A DNA stretch of 64,000 nt, taken from positions 636,645-700,644 of the forward strand of contig VZSF01002155.1 in NCBI GenBank assembly GCA_013398295.1. Reading direction: 5' to 3'. Every line of letters starts with the position of its first letter. Position 1 is the stretch's first letter. Below, in pieces: positions 14,301 through 27,000 of the stretch. The position numbers and the translations under genes were made by a program. The DNA comes from Chionis minor (Eukaryota > Chordata > Aves > Charadriiformes > Chionididae). The notes below the pieces were generated by a model. It made no database searches. It saw nothing but the letters and a program-made list of their open reading frames with translations, and was not told where the DNA came from.

Positions 14301-17300
14301 TAATACTGACTTTTAAACAATGGGAGTACAAAGCCTGAAATTTCTTAACAAAATGTGTGTAAAAAGAAATTAGTTTTAGATTTAGTTCAACAAGAATGCA
14401 CTCACATAGTCCCACCAAAATGGAGAGGATTATATTGTGCATAAAACTAGACATGTGGCAAAGTACTTGGCTTAATTAAGGTTTCTGTACCTTCAGGAGT
14501 TTCAGTCTGAATTACTAAATATTTACATGCAACTCGCTCATGTTTTTATCATCTGCTTATATTTCAATATGGAATAAATTACTCTCAAACAATCCCATCC
14601 TAGAGAGACGAAATCCCTTTACAACAATTTTAGATGAAGAAAAAGATACTTACTGCTTCAGCAAAGTCTGGATTAAATTTTAACAAGTTGTTCAATTCCT
14701 TTTGTAAAGATGCTGGAGTAAGAGCCTTTGTTTCATCATTCTTTAATAAAGAAGCCTGGAATAAAAATTGAAAAGTAAAAGTAAGATAAGTAACTCAATC
14801 TGGAGGGTTACAAATGTATTTTCATACATGACTGTCGGTTTGTTATCTGCTTGGAGAGAACATTAAAGAAGATTTTGTAACAGCTCTGTCTACTATGATG
14901 CCGAAACGTCAGTGGCAGTTTTATTCTATACTGTATTATAGCATTCACTTTTCAGAGATCAAAGAGACCAAGTAAAATAAAAGCTCACTCAAAGGACTGT
15001 TTAAAAGTACTTAAAGAATTCTGTTTAAGTTTCTGTTTGAAGAACTAATACAATGGATTGCTCACTGGAATTACAAATATTTTCTCACAAAAAAAAATTC
15101 AGAAAACTAAACAAAAGCAAATCCATAGTTTGCTTTGTCAAGTAGATCGATTAATAAACAATTACAATAATCTAGTTACTCGCATAGGCATTACTGAATA
15201 AAAAGACCTGAAATTTCAGAATCCTCCTAGACATCAAGATTCCTCCAGAACACTCTAATTAGGAGGGGGAAAAAAATTGATACACACTGGTAACAAATAC
15301 TCTACATAAATCACACCAGCTAAAAACCACAGTATAAGAGAATGTCACTGCAGCTAAAATCCACATCTTGCACCAGATCACTGCAGTCTGTCTTGTTTTC
15401 TCATTAAACCCCATTTCTAACGCTGCTCCTGGATAAGGGGTTCCCTATTCTGCACGCGTGTAGGGAGGCTGTGAGCAGCTGGAGCTGGATCACAGGGGTC
15501 TGTGTGACAGGTATTCCAGCAACTGGAGTGGGGACCACAGCTCATAGAGGCCCATGTGCCTGTGGTGCCAGCAACCAGAGCAAGTGAGAGGACGTGTGTC
15601 ATGGGTGAACACTGGTGAACATCAAGCTAGACGAGGCAGAAAGTTGGATGAGCAGCTTGAGAGCCAAGTATTGAAACAGCCATAAAATTGTGCCAGATAA
15701 ATTTCTCTGAATGAGACAACTGGAGGAAGTCCAGGCCAACCAGGAGGTCCCAAGCCAACTGATGGAGAGACTCTGGGTCAACTGAGAGATGCGTTTTCAT
15801 GTGTGTCATGCCTTTAGGCTGGAGGCAACTGGAAACAAGACAATCCCAGGGCCAGCTACTTGATAAGCTGAGCGTGTAAGCCCAGTTACTGGTGGAATCA
15901 AGAGAGAAAGAGAGAGAGTGCGCACGTGTATATATTTCATACTAATGGATCTTCATCAGGATAACAGACTGCATGCTCAGCCTCACCACTGGTCACACTG
16001 GGGGTGATGGAGCTGCAGGAGCCTCGCCACGATCAGGCTACTGGATTGAACAACCCCTCACAGTAAAGATGCTCATGGTACTGAGAAGTTACTCTGAACT
16101 TGTAATACATGATGTTTCATACACATTTTTAATGCATTTTATTTTGTTTAGCAAGCAAGTATAAGCATGCAGCACATTTGTGCCCATGTGTATTTCTGCT
16201 CCGTTTTGTTGGAGCAGAAACAGATGGAATAATCAACAAAATTGCACATATCGGTGACATCAAATCTGAGGCCTGTAGTCAGAATGGAAGCGACCTTCTC
16301 AGAATCAAATATCATCATACGGTGTACTTGCCTAGACAAAACACTTTTAGCCCCAAGCGCTCATACTGAGCCAACACATGCGAGACAACAACAAATCTTT
16401 AACTTATCTAAGAAAACATCATGCCTGACACTGTGGATAAAACTGAAGGTGAAATTCATATTATGGATCATTTACTCAACTGTATTCAGAATTAACATAC
16501 CTGCTGAGAAAGAAAATACTCTGCTTGTTTCTGGGAAAGAGGCCCATTGCAAGATATTTCTTCTTCCCTGATAAGAAGCACTCTGGTTAGAAACAAGGTC
16601 AATGAAATAGAATACAAGGAAATACATTTTATTAGACATTCCACACTTTTGCTTTATAAAGTCCTATAAGGTATTAGCTCAACAGCATGAAAGGAAACTA
16701 AAAGGAGAAAACTTCATACAGAATATACTACATCAAAATTAGCAATCCAAATGACTTCACAGAGTTTAGCTGTAATCTTCAACTTGCAGAGACCACAGTC
16801 AGTATGAATGTTACCCTAAATACACACAAAAACCCAAAGAAAAGCAGCAGATAGAAGATTTGGGGTTGACATATTCAAGTGGCTTTGCTCTGTTTTTCCT
16901 TTCTTCTGAAGACAGTCATAATGAAATGAACTGGCACTTGGGCCACATACATCGCTCCAGAAAACAGCTGTTCTGTGAGAGCAGACAGAAGTTAATTCCG
17001 TGGAAAGAGAGCACACAGCCAGACTCCAAAAGCTGTTAACTGACTCATGCTGTAGCAGAGTACGCACAAGCACAAGTTTGTACAAAGACAGTTTAGAAAG
17101 CACTTTCTAAATATACGATACACAAAATGCTTTTAGGGTTATTCCACAGGTGAAAAGTCTCAATATTTGCTTCTCATTTTTGATGTAAATACACATGAGA
17201 TCTTTTCTTTGGAGAAGGGCAAAAAGAGAAACCAGAAACATTAAGCTTAACTTTTCCTCAGTGAGCAACCTTTCCTTGCTGGAATCAGAAGCGCCCTCTC

Positions 17301-19663
17301 CAACAGCTTTAGCACATCCCACGCGAGCAGCACCAGAGTAGTGGGCTGGACAGAAGGGAACTGTGGGCAGCATCTGGCCTCCAGCTTGCGATTCCCCAAG
17401 CCAGCAGGAGAACGGGGGTACCGCCATCTTGTATCAGGCACTGAGCAGAACTGCTGCCATTTGCAAGTGTTACCACTTGGTGGCACCAAGGAAACGGAGA
17501 GGCCGCCCAGCTCTGCCAGTGTGCATCAGGCTTTAAAAAAAACCCCATACAAGATGACAGTTCGCTGCATCGCGACAGCTCAGTATCGCAGCTGAAGTGG
17601 TTAGTGACAGGATGTGCACAGGGCACAGATGGGCTTTTGTAGAGTTTGGAAGGTTTAACAGGAGCAGCATCTTCAGCTGGACAAAGCTTAAGTTTACCTC
17701 TGTGGGCATTGGAGTAATCTGAAATAAGACTAATTCCCTTAAGAAGTGGGAAAGATATTAATATATCACCTTAAAGGTCCATCAAGTTCTTCTTTCTCCA
17801 TTTTCCCCTCCAGTTCCTCTGTATTTGTCAGCTCCATATCAGTCTCATCGATTCCATTTTTTTTCTCATCGTTTTGAAAGTACTGCTGAAGGGCAGTGTA
17901 AAGTTTATAGACCTGACTAAAAGAAAGCTTATTGTAGGCCAAGATCATATGGCGCAGAAACAGACCTGCAAAGGAAAACACCTATTATGACAACTGTCTG
18001 TAAGGCTGCTGCTTCAGAGAGGAGACTAGAAATGATAATAACCACAAGCTTAAATTGCATTATTTAATTTTGTTTAAGCATCTCATCTGAGCTTTCAATT
18101 GATAAAACTCAGTTTTGCAGGGTGTAAATCTGGTTTTAATTTAGTGGCAAATCTTACAGACTATCTGATCACAGAAAAATCGTTAGGATCAATAAAAACC
18201 GCACAACATGCAAAATTATTGGCTAACATGAAACATCCGAGCAGGAGAAAAATCAGTATTATGCAATCTTTACACCTCTCCAAGAAGAAAAAGAAAGCTG
18301 AATCCTGAGTGAATTACACCAGCGATAGGTATCACATCAGATATGATAACTTACAGATAACGATTAGTTACCTACTACACTTGTTTTATGAACTTCTGGC
18401 TCTGTCCCTGTAAACGAATCTGAAAGGTCATCAAAAAATTGCTCCATATCTTTCAATTCTCCTTCCGCCATAAGTTTTAACCTAAACAGGGAAAGAAAAT
18501 CACATTTTTTTTTTTTAGGGTATTGGTAATATGCATAAAATATTCTTCTATTTCAGGTACAGATGCGTGAACACAAACAGAACCAAGCGGCAGCTAATTC
18601 ATTAGGCCCAGAAGGTTTTTATATTCATGAGCCAAATCAAAACATATATTTAATATTAATAAGCTAAATAATAATCAGGTTGGGGCTGTTCCTTTTTTCC
18701 CCCCTCTTTTTAAAGAGTTCTTTTAATAAAGAGAGCAATTAGAAAAGGTTGTTGTTCTCCTAACAATTAGAAACCCAAAATAGATTAATTTTTAAAACTG
18801 TTGCTGTTAAGCAAGTTCGCTGATGTCAAAACAGATCTTCCGCATCACAGAAATTTTAAAACAGATGGTTTCGATGCGTGGTTTGTGTGCCTGTCAGAAC
18901 TTACTTACTGGAAATATAAAACCATAGTACATTTTTGCTCCAGTTGTACTGTTTTAACGACACATTTACACATTTCGGAGCAATTCCTAACAGATGTCAG
19001 AGTAGACACAGGTAACACAGAGCATCTTTAGCATCTCTCGCAGCACTCCTGACGTTCCTACATTTCCAGCCCGGAAAGCGCAGGACAGAAGGCGGTGGCT
19101 GACCGGAGCACACCGCTCGGTGGCCCCCGCAGCCGGGAGGCCTGGCTGGCCGCCGCTCCGCCGCCCACCACCGCGACCCCACGGCGGGGACCGGTCCTCC
19201 CCGCCCCCGACGGCAGGACCCCGGGCTGAGGGTTCCCGGCGGGCGGGGAGGGGCGGCCCCGGCGCCCACCTGATGTGCACGGAGCTGGCCAGGTGCGGGC
19301 AGGACTCCTCGATGGCCTTGCGCAGTCGCGACAGCGGCATGTCAGGGCCCTGGGGAGGAGAGCGACATGTCGCGACAGGCCACGAGGCAAGCGGCCCCTT
19401 GGGGTCGCCGCCCTCCCCACCCCCTCCGGGCCAGGCCCGGGTCCGGGCCCGTCCCCGACCTGCAGCAGCGGCAGCAGCAGCCGGTTGAGCCGCCGCCGCT
19501 CCAGCAGGCCGAGCTGCGCGCCGGCGCGGCCCAACTCGCTCAGGAGGACCAGCAGCGCCATCTTGTAGGGGGTGACCCAGTCCTTGATGCCGAAGACGTT
19601 GGCGTGCACCACGCCGTTCGTCATCATGGGGTTGAAGTACAAGCTCTCGTGTACGCTCGCCAT
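5182..19663 (-). CDS. ANAPC5: Anaphase-promoting complex subunit 5 (complete, 17 coding exons)
   Basis: APC5 is a TPR scaffold of the platform of the anaphase-promoting complex (with APC1, APC4 and APC15), the E3 ligase that ubiquitinates cyclins and securin in mitosis. Coding exons on the minus strand are 19663-19460, 19349-19270, 18481-18372, 17965-17770, 16567-16501, 14755-14654, 13476-13286, 12350-12269, 11537-11448, 10498-10317, 9841-9706, 9473-9399, 8625-8504, 7330-7223, 6717-6570, 5961-5799 and 5396-5182. Every border is GT-AG, all phases join, and the sum is 2271 nt (756 aa), against about 755 aa in mammals. The protein starts MASVHESLYFNPMM and ends HGVPLINAFK. Diagnostic stretches include SLHYFDRLILTG-like helices in exon 7 (residues about 254-317), and helical TPR-type pairs run from about residue 300 to the end. 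An acidic insertion-tolerant segment sits at about residues 165-197 (exon 4). The start follows a strong Kozak context (GCCGCCATGG). An upstream open frame reaches further 5' but is GC-rich UTR. No truncation or frameshift is seen. Confidence 0.97.
8081..8160 (+). repeat. MIR-like ancient SINE relic in ANAPC5 intron 13
   Basis: The segment reads like a decayed MIR/CORE-SINE: an ATTTTGTAGATG..GAAACC..CACACAGA opening followed by GCAGAGTTGAGACTGGACC. Recognition is by eye only; the element has many substitutions and probably an internal deletion. Confidence 0.45.
15417..15960. repeat. Unassigned repeat-like block in ANAPC5 intron 5
   Basis: This block of about 540 bp stands out from the AT-rich intron by being G/C-richer and full of degenerate copies of short motifs: CAGCAACTGGAG, CAGCAACCAGAG, CAACTGGAGG, CCAACCAGGAGG, CCAACTGATGGAG and CAACTGGAAAC. 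It ends in a (GA)n tract (about 15900-15918). It looks like a decayed interspersed element (perhaps LTR-derived) or a degenerate minisatellite. I cannot name the family. Confidence 0.35.
19460..19663 (-). CDS. ANAPC5: ANAPC5 coding exon 1
   Basis: This exon encodes residues 1-68, opening MASVHESLYFNPMM and closing LLLPLLQ before a gtcggg donor at 19459. The N-terminus is nearly identical to mammalian APC5. The exon lies inside the CpG island, so base composition is far more GC-rich than in the later exons; that reflects position, not transfer. Confidence 0.95.
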
Positions 19664-19717
19664 GGCGGCAGCCAGCCGCCGCCGCCGGCCGCCCGGGAAA
19701 CCCGCCTCGCCCACCAG

Positions 19718-19764
19718 CCAATCGCCGCCGCCGCCGCCATCACGCGGGCCGCGCCGCGGCCAAT
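19718..19764 (+). promoter_or_regulatory. ANAPC5: Paired CCAAT boxes (NF-Y type) upstream of ANAPC5
   Basis: CCAAT occurs at 19718-19722 and again as GGCCAATCAG at 19758-19767, in the same orientation and 42 bases apart. Paired, evenly spaced CCAAT boxes without TATA are common in promoters of cell-cycle genes; use here is inferred. Confidence 0.6.
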
Positions 19765-20289
19765 CAGAGGCGGACGTGTGCGCCGCTACTGCGGGGCCGG
19801 CTGGCGGCCGGAGCCCAACGGAGACGTTCCGGTGAAAAAAGGGTCCGGGCGGGGCCTGGCTGAGGGTGACGGGCTGCCGCGGCGCACCGGGGCTCCAGCC
19901 AGGCCGTGGGCCGCGGCGAGCCGTGGCCAGCGTAGGTGCGGGGTGGCCACAGCCCATTATGGCCCACGGCCCAGCGGCTGGTTACATCTCCGCCATTGAC
20001 GCCGGCCTCCGTGCTGCTCCCGCCGCCACCACCCCAACTGTGAGCTTGCGAGGCCCTGGGGACCCGGCAGCCCCTCCCAGGAAGGCGTGATGGCCACCGG
20101 CACTGTCGGGGCCACGTGTCCCGGTGAGGAGAGGCACGCGGAGGACCCCGAGGCGCAGTGGCTCAGTGAGGACACGGCACTTTCCGCAGCCGGTGATGGG
20201 TGCACCGGGCCGAATGGAGAGACTGGGCCAGGCACTGGCGCGAGCGCTTCCCCAGTACAGCCGGAGACCGCCACGGAGTGAACTCCCTC

Positions 20290-23180
20290 CCGTCGGATTG
20301 GATTTCTTACAAATTAACTGTGATGCCTTAAAGATATTTCCAGACACAAGTTTTTATTTTCTCGATAATTTGTTAAAGCATTTCATTAAGGCATCACGTT
20401 CCCAAAGAAAATACTCCAATTATTATAATAGTACTAATTTTTGTAAGTGAGAGCAAAACAAAACTCAATATTATTGTACATCTGCGTGTCCCCGGGGACT
20501 TCAGCTGAGTTGCTCCTGATTCATGGCTGGGGGTGGTGAGAGGAGGAGGAGGAGGCAAATCAAGCGTGGAGTAATTTTCTAGTCTACATTTACATTTAAG
20601 TAACTTAATGTTGTCGTTAGTTGTTGCTGGCATAATTAACGACAGCTTCCCAGACCTCAATGAACTGAATACTCATTGAACTGTACCTGAATATAAACCC
20701 CAGGAAATAACTACAGCTATTACGTTATAAAGGTCAATTTACTGACATTTCCTGAAAATAAAGTATGACGACTCGGGCGGAAACACAGAAACAGTGGAGT
20801 GGCTTGGTGGGGAGGCGCAGGAGATGAGATAAAGGCCGGGTTGCAGCCGGCGTGTGCAGAACTTGCAGTAAAAAAGGAAATGACAGACATCTGGTTCTGA
20901 CATTTCCCTCTAACGCTCCGAAGCCAACGTGTGAATGCTGCTGACAATCCTTCCTCCCGTGACGGAGAGAACATTTAGAACGTGCTTTTTAAGCATATTT
21001 AAATAAACTTGCACGCCTAAAAAGCAGCCCTCCAAATAAGCAGCAAGAGATGGGTTTGGTTGTATTAAATTTGAGGTTAGATAATGCAATTGAAAAAGTC
21101 ACCTTTTACCTAAAATAGGCTGATGCCCCTGAGTAACACACCTGAGCTTACGAAGCACGAAATGGCCACCAGCTGGGTTTGGGATCCTTGAGTTTTCCAT
21201 GAAGTGCTGAATCTGTCGAACCAAGTCTCTGTAATCTGAAAACCTTCTCAAAGGTAAATTCCAAAGTACCGTGTGTCTCTGGTACGAAAAGTGAATCCTA
21301 TAACGATTCTTCCATAGGTACTAATATCCAATCTGAAATTTCCAAATAAAGCCAAGAGATTAACTTCTAATTCTTTAACTTTACTGTAAAATTGTGCAAA
21401 TGTTACATTAAAAAGCAATTAATATTCCTGATAAGAATCACTTCTCTACCTCGCTGTCTCGTAACGTGTAAAAGCTTGGGGGATTACCGAGCCACAGCGA
21501 GTCATCATCACTTGTTATTTCATGGCAGAAGTAAATGCGACATCTAGCATTAACAGATTTAAATCTTTTAATGCTTCTTTGGCACAATCCTGAGGGCTCA
21601 GTGAGGGCAAGTCTTTTATTAATGGAACCTCCGCAAATGCTACTTTTCAGCCACAGAGTAGCTGGCAGAGTTAAAGTTCCTCCTTTAAAACCAAACTACA
21701 TGGTTACCATTTAGACAGGGTAACGCATTGAAAGTGATCTCAAATCACATGTTATGAATATGATTCATCAAGTTCTGCCCAAATTAAGGCGGGAGGGGCA
21801 AGCACAGCTGCCAGCACAGTCACCAGATCTCAGCTCTGCTGGGCCCACGTTACTCCCTAAAACATCTGTGTTTGGGAGGATTTCTTGTTGGCAAGTCCTT
21901 AACACAGCTAAAGGAAAAAGATTTTGCTCAGTTTGGCTCATCTGCAGGACAGAGCTTTTACCCTCCTTACAGCAACTGCATGAGGAGCTCTCATGTGTTA
22001 GTGTACAATTATTAACAAAAATATGTGTATAACTTGGTACTTCAAGGGCGACTCTCTGAATCAACAGAGTTTAGGTGACAGAAGTTTTTAAAAACCAAAC
22101 TCTACTGGTATTTCTTAGGGTGTCTTAAAGCAAGCTCTTGCATGAGAAATACGGGAAATGTGCCATTGCTTATTCCAACATTGTCTTCACAAGGCTTTTC
22201 AGTTGCTTTGACTAAAATTGCAACGTATTATTAGGGAAAAAAAAAAGACTTTTTTTATTAAATCACAAGTTCATAGCACATCAAAAGCTTGTCGAGGAGC
22301 ATAAGCTTTTCTAAACAGAGATGACCTGATTTTGAATTAAGGTATGGTGTCAGTGCAAATCCAGGAGTTGGGCTGCACCAAATATCTGCTCTTGATGCTA
22401 AGAGCATCAAGACTGTGCCAAGACTGTGCCATTCTTGTGGCAATTACTCATATTTTTTTTTTGACTCTGTTCTTGTATCTGACTTGCTCCAAAAATAGAT
22501 CCAGCCTGCAGAAATCAGGGAAGATTGCACGCAACCTTTGGTACGGGTAAATTAGATTTGTGGTCAAAATTTATTTTCAGCCATTTTTGTCTATTCCTCT
22601 TTTTGGCAAAGGCCTCCTTTGTTCTTGGCCCCGTGTGCTCTTATGTAAAGCTTTCCTGAAGACTTGGTTGGGTTTGTGTTGTTGGGGTTTCTTTAACGTA
22701 ATCTTCCAGTTAAAAGCATCTATTTCTTACAACCTGCGATTATTATTTGTTACACATATCACATGCATAGCATAGAGAAAATAATAATAACATCTAGAAG
22801 CTGGCTAGAACTGGAATTTGTAAATAATAAACCTTATTTTGTATTATTTAAAGAGTATCACCAATGGGCTTGGTAGAATAACCAGCACTTTGGGCTTTTG
22901 CCTACAGCACGGAGGCTTTTGACGCTCTTTGTGACAAACCCCGCCTTGTACAGAGAGGGGCCAAAAGAGCTGAATTTTGGTGACCGCCAGACCGACTCCC
23001 AGCTCTGTGCCAGGCCCCATTTCTCCACACGATCGCGGGGAGCTTGGCGGGCAGGCAGCGCCCAGCACCTGCTGAAGTACACAGGAAACAAAACACCCCA
23101 AAACCATGAGGTAAAAGTTCTCTCTTATGCCAGTGACATCACCATTTACGCACTTACAGCTGCCAGTGGCCTCTTCTTTC
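20290..23180. other. ANAPC5-RNF34 intergenic spacer
   Basis: This AT-richer spacer lies between two divergent CpG-island promoters. I see no exon with homologue support. It contains the inverted repeat at 20320-20397 and an A-rich/T-rich tract at about 22238-22258. Open frames here are short and unremarkable. Confidence 0.6.
20320..20397. repeat. Perfect 12-bp inverted repeat, 54-bp spacer
   Basis: GTGATGCCTTAA at 20320-20331 is matched by its exact reverse complement TTAAGGCATCAC at 20386-20397. Partial complementarity continues inward for a few bases. It could be a small hairpin or the ends of a MITE-like remnant; no clear target-site duplication flanks it. Confidence 0.7.
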
Positions 23181-23194
23181 CGTGTTAAAGGGGT

Positions 23195-24010
23195 ATTTTC
23201 GTGCCGCCCCCCCGCCCCGTGCCCGCGGAACCTCCGCCCCCGCCAACACACAGGCGCTTCCTCTCCTCCCATTGGCTCCGCCCGCTCGCTGTCGGCGGCG
23301 GGACAACCAATGGCGTCGGGCGGAGCGGGAAGGCCCGCCCTCCGTGAGGCGGCCCCGCTGGAGCGCCGCGCAGGGTGGGGGCCCGCGCAGCGCGGGGCGG
23401 GTCGGCGCCGGGGGGTCGCCGCGGCGGACGGCGCCCGGTTGAGGCGACGGTGGACGGCGCTGGAGCGCGAGTGGCGGCGGTGAAGCGGCCATGAAGGTGA
23501 AGGGGGTGGTTCCTCCGGTTGGGAGAGCGTCTTTTCCCCTCGCTGCGGGGAGGGACGAGGGGGGCGAACCGGCCCGTGACGGGGCCGGGACTCCGGTGGG
23601 ACGGGCCGTGCCGCCCCTCCTTCCTCGCCTCAGGCCGCCCGGCCTGGCCGCGGCCTCTACTGCTCCCTGGGCCTGCCCCGTTACCGAGGGACGGGGACCG
23701 CCTTGCCGTCGCCCTTCACTGACTCAGCAGCCGGGCAGGGCCTGGCGCCGCCGCCTGAGGCGAGCCCCCGCCCCCGTCTCCACACGCCGTCGGCCGTTGA
23801 TCCCCGCCGGCGGTGGATGAAGGGTTGGATGGGCTCCGAACCGGAGGGAGCCGGGCTCGGGGCGGTGCGCGGGGATTGGGCTTGTGAGGGGGTCGGTGGT
23901 TGGGAGCCAGCCCCCCGCCGGGCCGGTGTGCGGGGGGCGCGGCAGGGGCTGGCGGGGAGGGCCCGCTCCGGCCGGCCCGGCCGCGGGGTTCGCTCCCCAA
24001 AAGCGCTTTT
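23195..24010. promoter_or_regulatory. RNF34: CpG island promoter of RNF34
   Basis: GC- and CpG-dense sequence surrounds the first RNF34 exon. Upstream lie GC boxes (CCGCCC at 23278-23283 and others), an ATTGG at 23271-23275 and a CCAAT at 23307-23311. There is no TATA box. Transcription probably starts between about 23320 and 23480. Confidence 0.75.
23491..23496 (+). CDS. RNF34: RNF34 coding exon 1: only Met-Lys
   Basis: ATG AAG is followed at once by a gtgaag donor. The start lies in a fair Kozak context (GCGGCCATGA). Joining to the 27150 acceptor gives MKAGATSMW, the family N-terminus. Without splicing the frame would continue through GC-rich intron, so a naive gene finder would mis-start this protein. 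Confidence 0.9.
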
Positions 24011-27000
24011 TCGCCTCTGAGGTTGCCGTTGTCCATTCGGGTAAGGGCTGAGGGCTGTGATGGCCGCGAATCCCTGAGTTTGGCGGGTTCCGAGGGGTGC
24101 TGGATCTCTGAGAAAGCTTTCCTTGATCTCAGGGTGGGTGTAAAGATGAAATTTCAGCTAAAAAAAAAAAAAAAAAANAAAAAAAAAAAAAGAAAAATTA
24201 AGTCCTTTCTGGTGCTCTCCTCTTGGTCTCCTGGCTTTGATAGCACATCCTGCTTCCACAGATGTGGAAGGAGCAGCATACGGCCTCCTAGCTTCTTGGG
24301 GTGGGTGTCTTTCTGAGATGAATTTATCATCAGGTTACTAAACACCCTTAAAGCCAAAAAGAGGAGCAGGGAGGTTCAAACGTAATATTTTGCCCCTATA
24401 GTATGCACATATGGTATGGAGAGGGAGGATAGCTGATGGCAGCTTGTGAGAAGAGAACATGGAAGTGGTGACTGATGTAGTTGGAAAGGCTTTTGGTGCA
24501 GAAATTGGCAAAACTTTTAACTAAATCTCAAAGGAGGCGTTTTTTGTTTTAGTGTCTCTCATTTGTGTCTTGTGTTGGTGCTTTTCAGCAGGGTCTAATT
24601 TCTTTTACAGAGTAATATGAAGAGTCTAGACACTGTAATTCGATTATGGGTTAATGACACTAGTGCATAGAAAGAATCTACAGCTGACCTAGCTTAAGGT
24701 GAAAATTAACGATGCTCACATTGCCTTACCTTTCACCTTAAAATGACTGAATGCTTGGCAGTAAGCGTTAAAAGATTTTCTGTTTGATACTAACAATGTT
24801 CATGTATTCAAAATGGGTAACAAAAATTTCCTAAGTGTGTATTTGTTTAGTGTTGTCTGAGCAGTTGTTACTGGCTCTTGAATAAAGTAAATCTAAGAAG
24901 CAGGCGTTAAACTACCAGGGAAGGGTTGTGGTAGCAACTATGTTATGTCCTTTTTGTTGTTTATCCTGCTGCTGCCGTTACCCCCTGAAAAGACCACAGT
25001 TGTATAATGAAGCAAGTTGAATTCTGACAGGCCCTTTTGGTTCTTTGGTTTATTTTTGTGCGATTTGTATGCGCCTATTTTTAAATCTTTTAAATATAAA
25101 GTTAGCTCATCAGTTTTTTACAAATACATGAAGAATTAGAGTAATGTTTCTGCAACTGACAACTTTCCCTTAAGATGAGGAAAAAATATTTTTCAAGAGT
25201 CCCAAGTTTTAAAACTTGAAACTTTCTGGAATGAAGTAATTGGTTTTCAGAATGTACTTCTGAAAAGTTAATTACTCTTGCCCAATAAACTAGGATAACT
25301 CTGTATAACTTGTCCTGTATAGGAAAAATGAATATTGATCTGTTTCCACTTTGTATTATTGAAAAGTAGAAAGCAAATTTTAGTTTGATAGTTTAATGAT
25401 TGTCAGGGAAGTCTGATTACACCTCAGACAGGCTCTAAGCTGGGGCTGTGCCTGTGTCTTGACTGGAGGTCAGGGAAGGGCCACTGGAATTCATCCCCTT
25501 GAACTCTGCAGAAAGTTTAGGAAGATTTTCCCCTGTGCATGGGGTGTCCACAGCATGGGGGTTACTTGTTATGCCCGGGATGAATTTTGCTCTTGAAATA
25601 GCTATAGAATTAGAGTAGTGAATTCAATTTGTCGTGTGCATATTTGATGTTATAACTGCATACAGTGTTATGAGTTGTACAGCTTAGAAGCAAAATGAAC
25701 GACTGTGTTCATTGTTTTGCTGTATTGCAACACTTTCAATGTCAGCTTACAACAGTAAAAGTGAAGTACCAGGTTTGTGTGGGTTGGAGAGTCGCTTTTG
25801 ATGTCTGTACATAAGGCAGTTGCATGAAGGTGGTGTTGTAGAACGTGCTTAGTCCCATGGCATTGTTTCTCACAGCTTCTCTCGAAGCCGGCGATGGCTC
25901 TTCTCTTACCTTTTGTGCTCAGTGGTTTGAAAGGAGGTGTTCTGGCATATCCCCAATTACTGTGTTGAGTTCCCACATGTGTAACAGGACTGCTTTTGGT
26001 TCAGGGGAAACGTGCAATTTAATATAGAAATTAGTCTAGTTAATGGAGGAATTAAAGCACCATTATTACTGAGCTGAAGTGCATGCTCGGTTTGGTTTAG
26101 GTTTTACAGCAAGAACTACAAATCTCAAAAGCAATTATTTTATGTCTTCATGCTTTGGAAAAAAGTATGCTGCCCTGGAATGAAAAGCAGAACAGCTCTA
26201 ACCAGCATAGTTAAGAAAAGTAGTATGAAAAAAGTGTTTAAAGGAAGTTGTACCACTCAATGTCCTTTCAGAAAAAAACTGATGCAGTTCTGTTTGTTTG
26301 GGGTGTTTTTCAGTAGATTTGAGTGAACCGCATGACCATGATTAAGCATGTGACCTGAACAACTTGGAGTCCAAATTCCACCTTTAAGTAGAATATGCAC
26401 TTTTGATAGAGAACCTAGTGCTAAAGTCTTTCAAGGATAAAAAGTAGCAATTTATTTATGTATTTAGAATTTTTTGTAGTGTTTTAAGATGAAATTAATG
26501 ACTCAAAACTGAAAGCCAGTCAGTATAGAATAAGTTCATTTGGAGTTGGGTTTTTTAATTTTTATTAGACGTTTTGTAAGACAACAAAACAGCAGGTTCA
26601 GGGATGTCTTGAAAAACATTTTCCTTTCAGAGACGCTAGACCATAACTAGTTTCTGATGAAGACTGGTTTGTTACTTTCAAGTTTGAAAACCCAGAAACA
26701 TTTTTTTAGAGGGAGTTTTATTGTGAGTCATATATGAGCTGGATTAGTTCTGTTGAAGATCCTGCCAGGGACAGCTTTGCACTAATTTTTTTTTTTTTCC
26801 CCTCACCTACAACTGGCTGTTAGTCTCTTCCTTCTTTGCTCTGCTCTTGCATTACCTCCTCAAATTCCTTCCCCTTTTTGTGCAGAACTTGCTAGAAAAG
26901 GAGTTACAAAAGCCTGCATGAGCATCTCGGAATCAAATCTTACCTACTTTAGTTTGCAGCTGGGAAGTGGAGATTATTGGGCTGTTACAGATGTTAGTGT

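Larger units (their letters stand above)
19050..20275. promoter_or_regulatory. ANAPC5: CpG island promoter of ANAPC5
   Basis: The GC- and CpG-dense sequence covers ANAPC5 exons 1-2 and about 600 bp upstream. There is no TATA box. Two CCAAT boxes (19718-19722 and 19760-19764, plus strand, i.e. ATTGG on the gene strand) lie about 55 and 97 bases upstream of the ATG and are likely NF-Y sites. A CCGCCAT motif that could bind YY1 is at 19990-19996. The transcription start cannot be fixed from sequence. Confidence 0.75.

Noticed and set aside
19058..19957. 299-codon minus-strand frame overlapping ANAPC5 exon 1
   Set aside because: Residues before MASVHES are untranslated CpG-island sequence and residues after LLPLLQ are intron; only 19460-19663 is coding in this frame.
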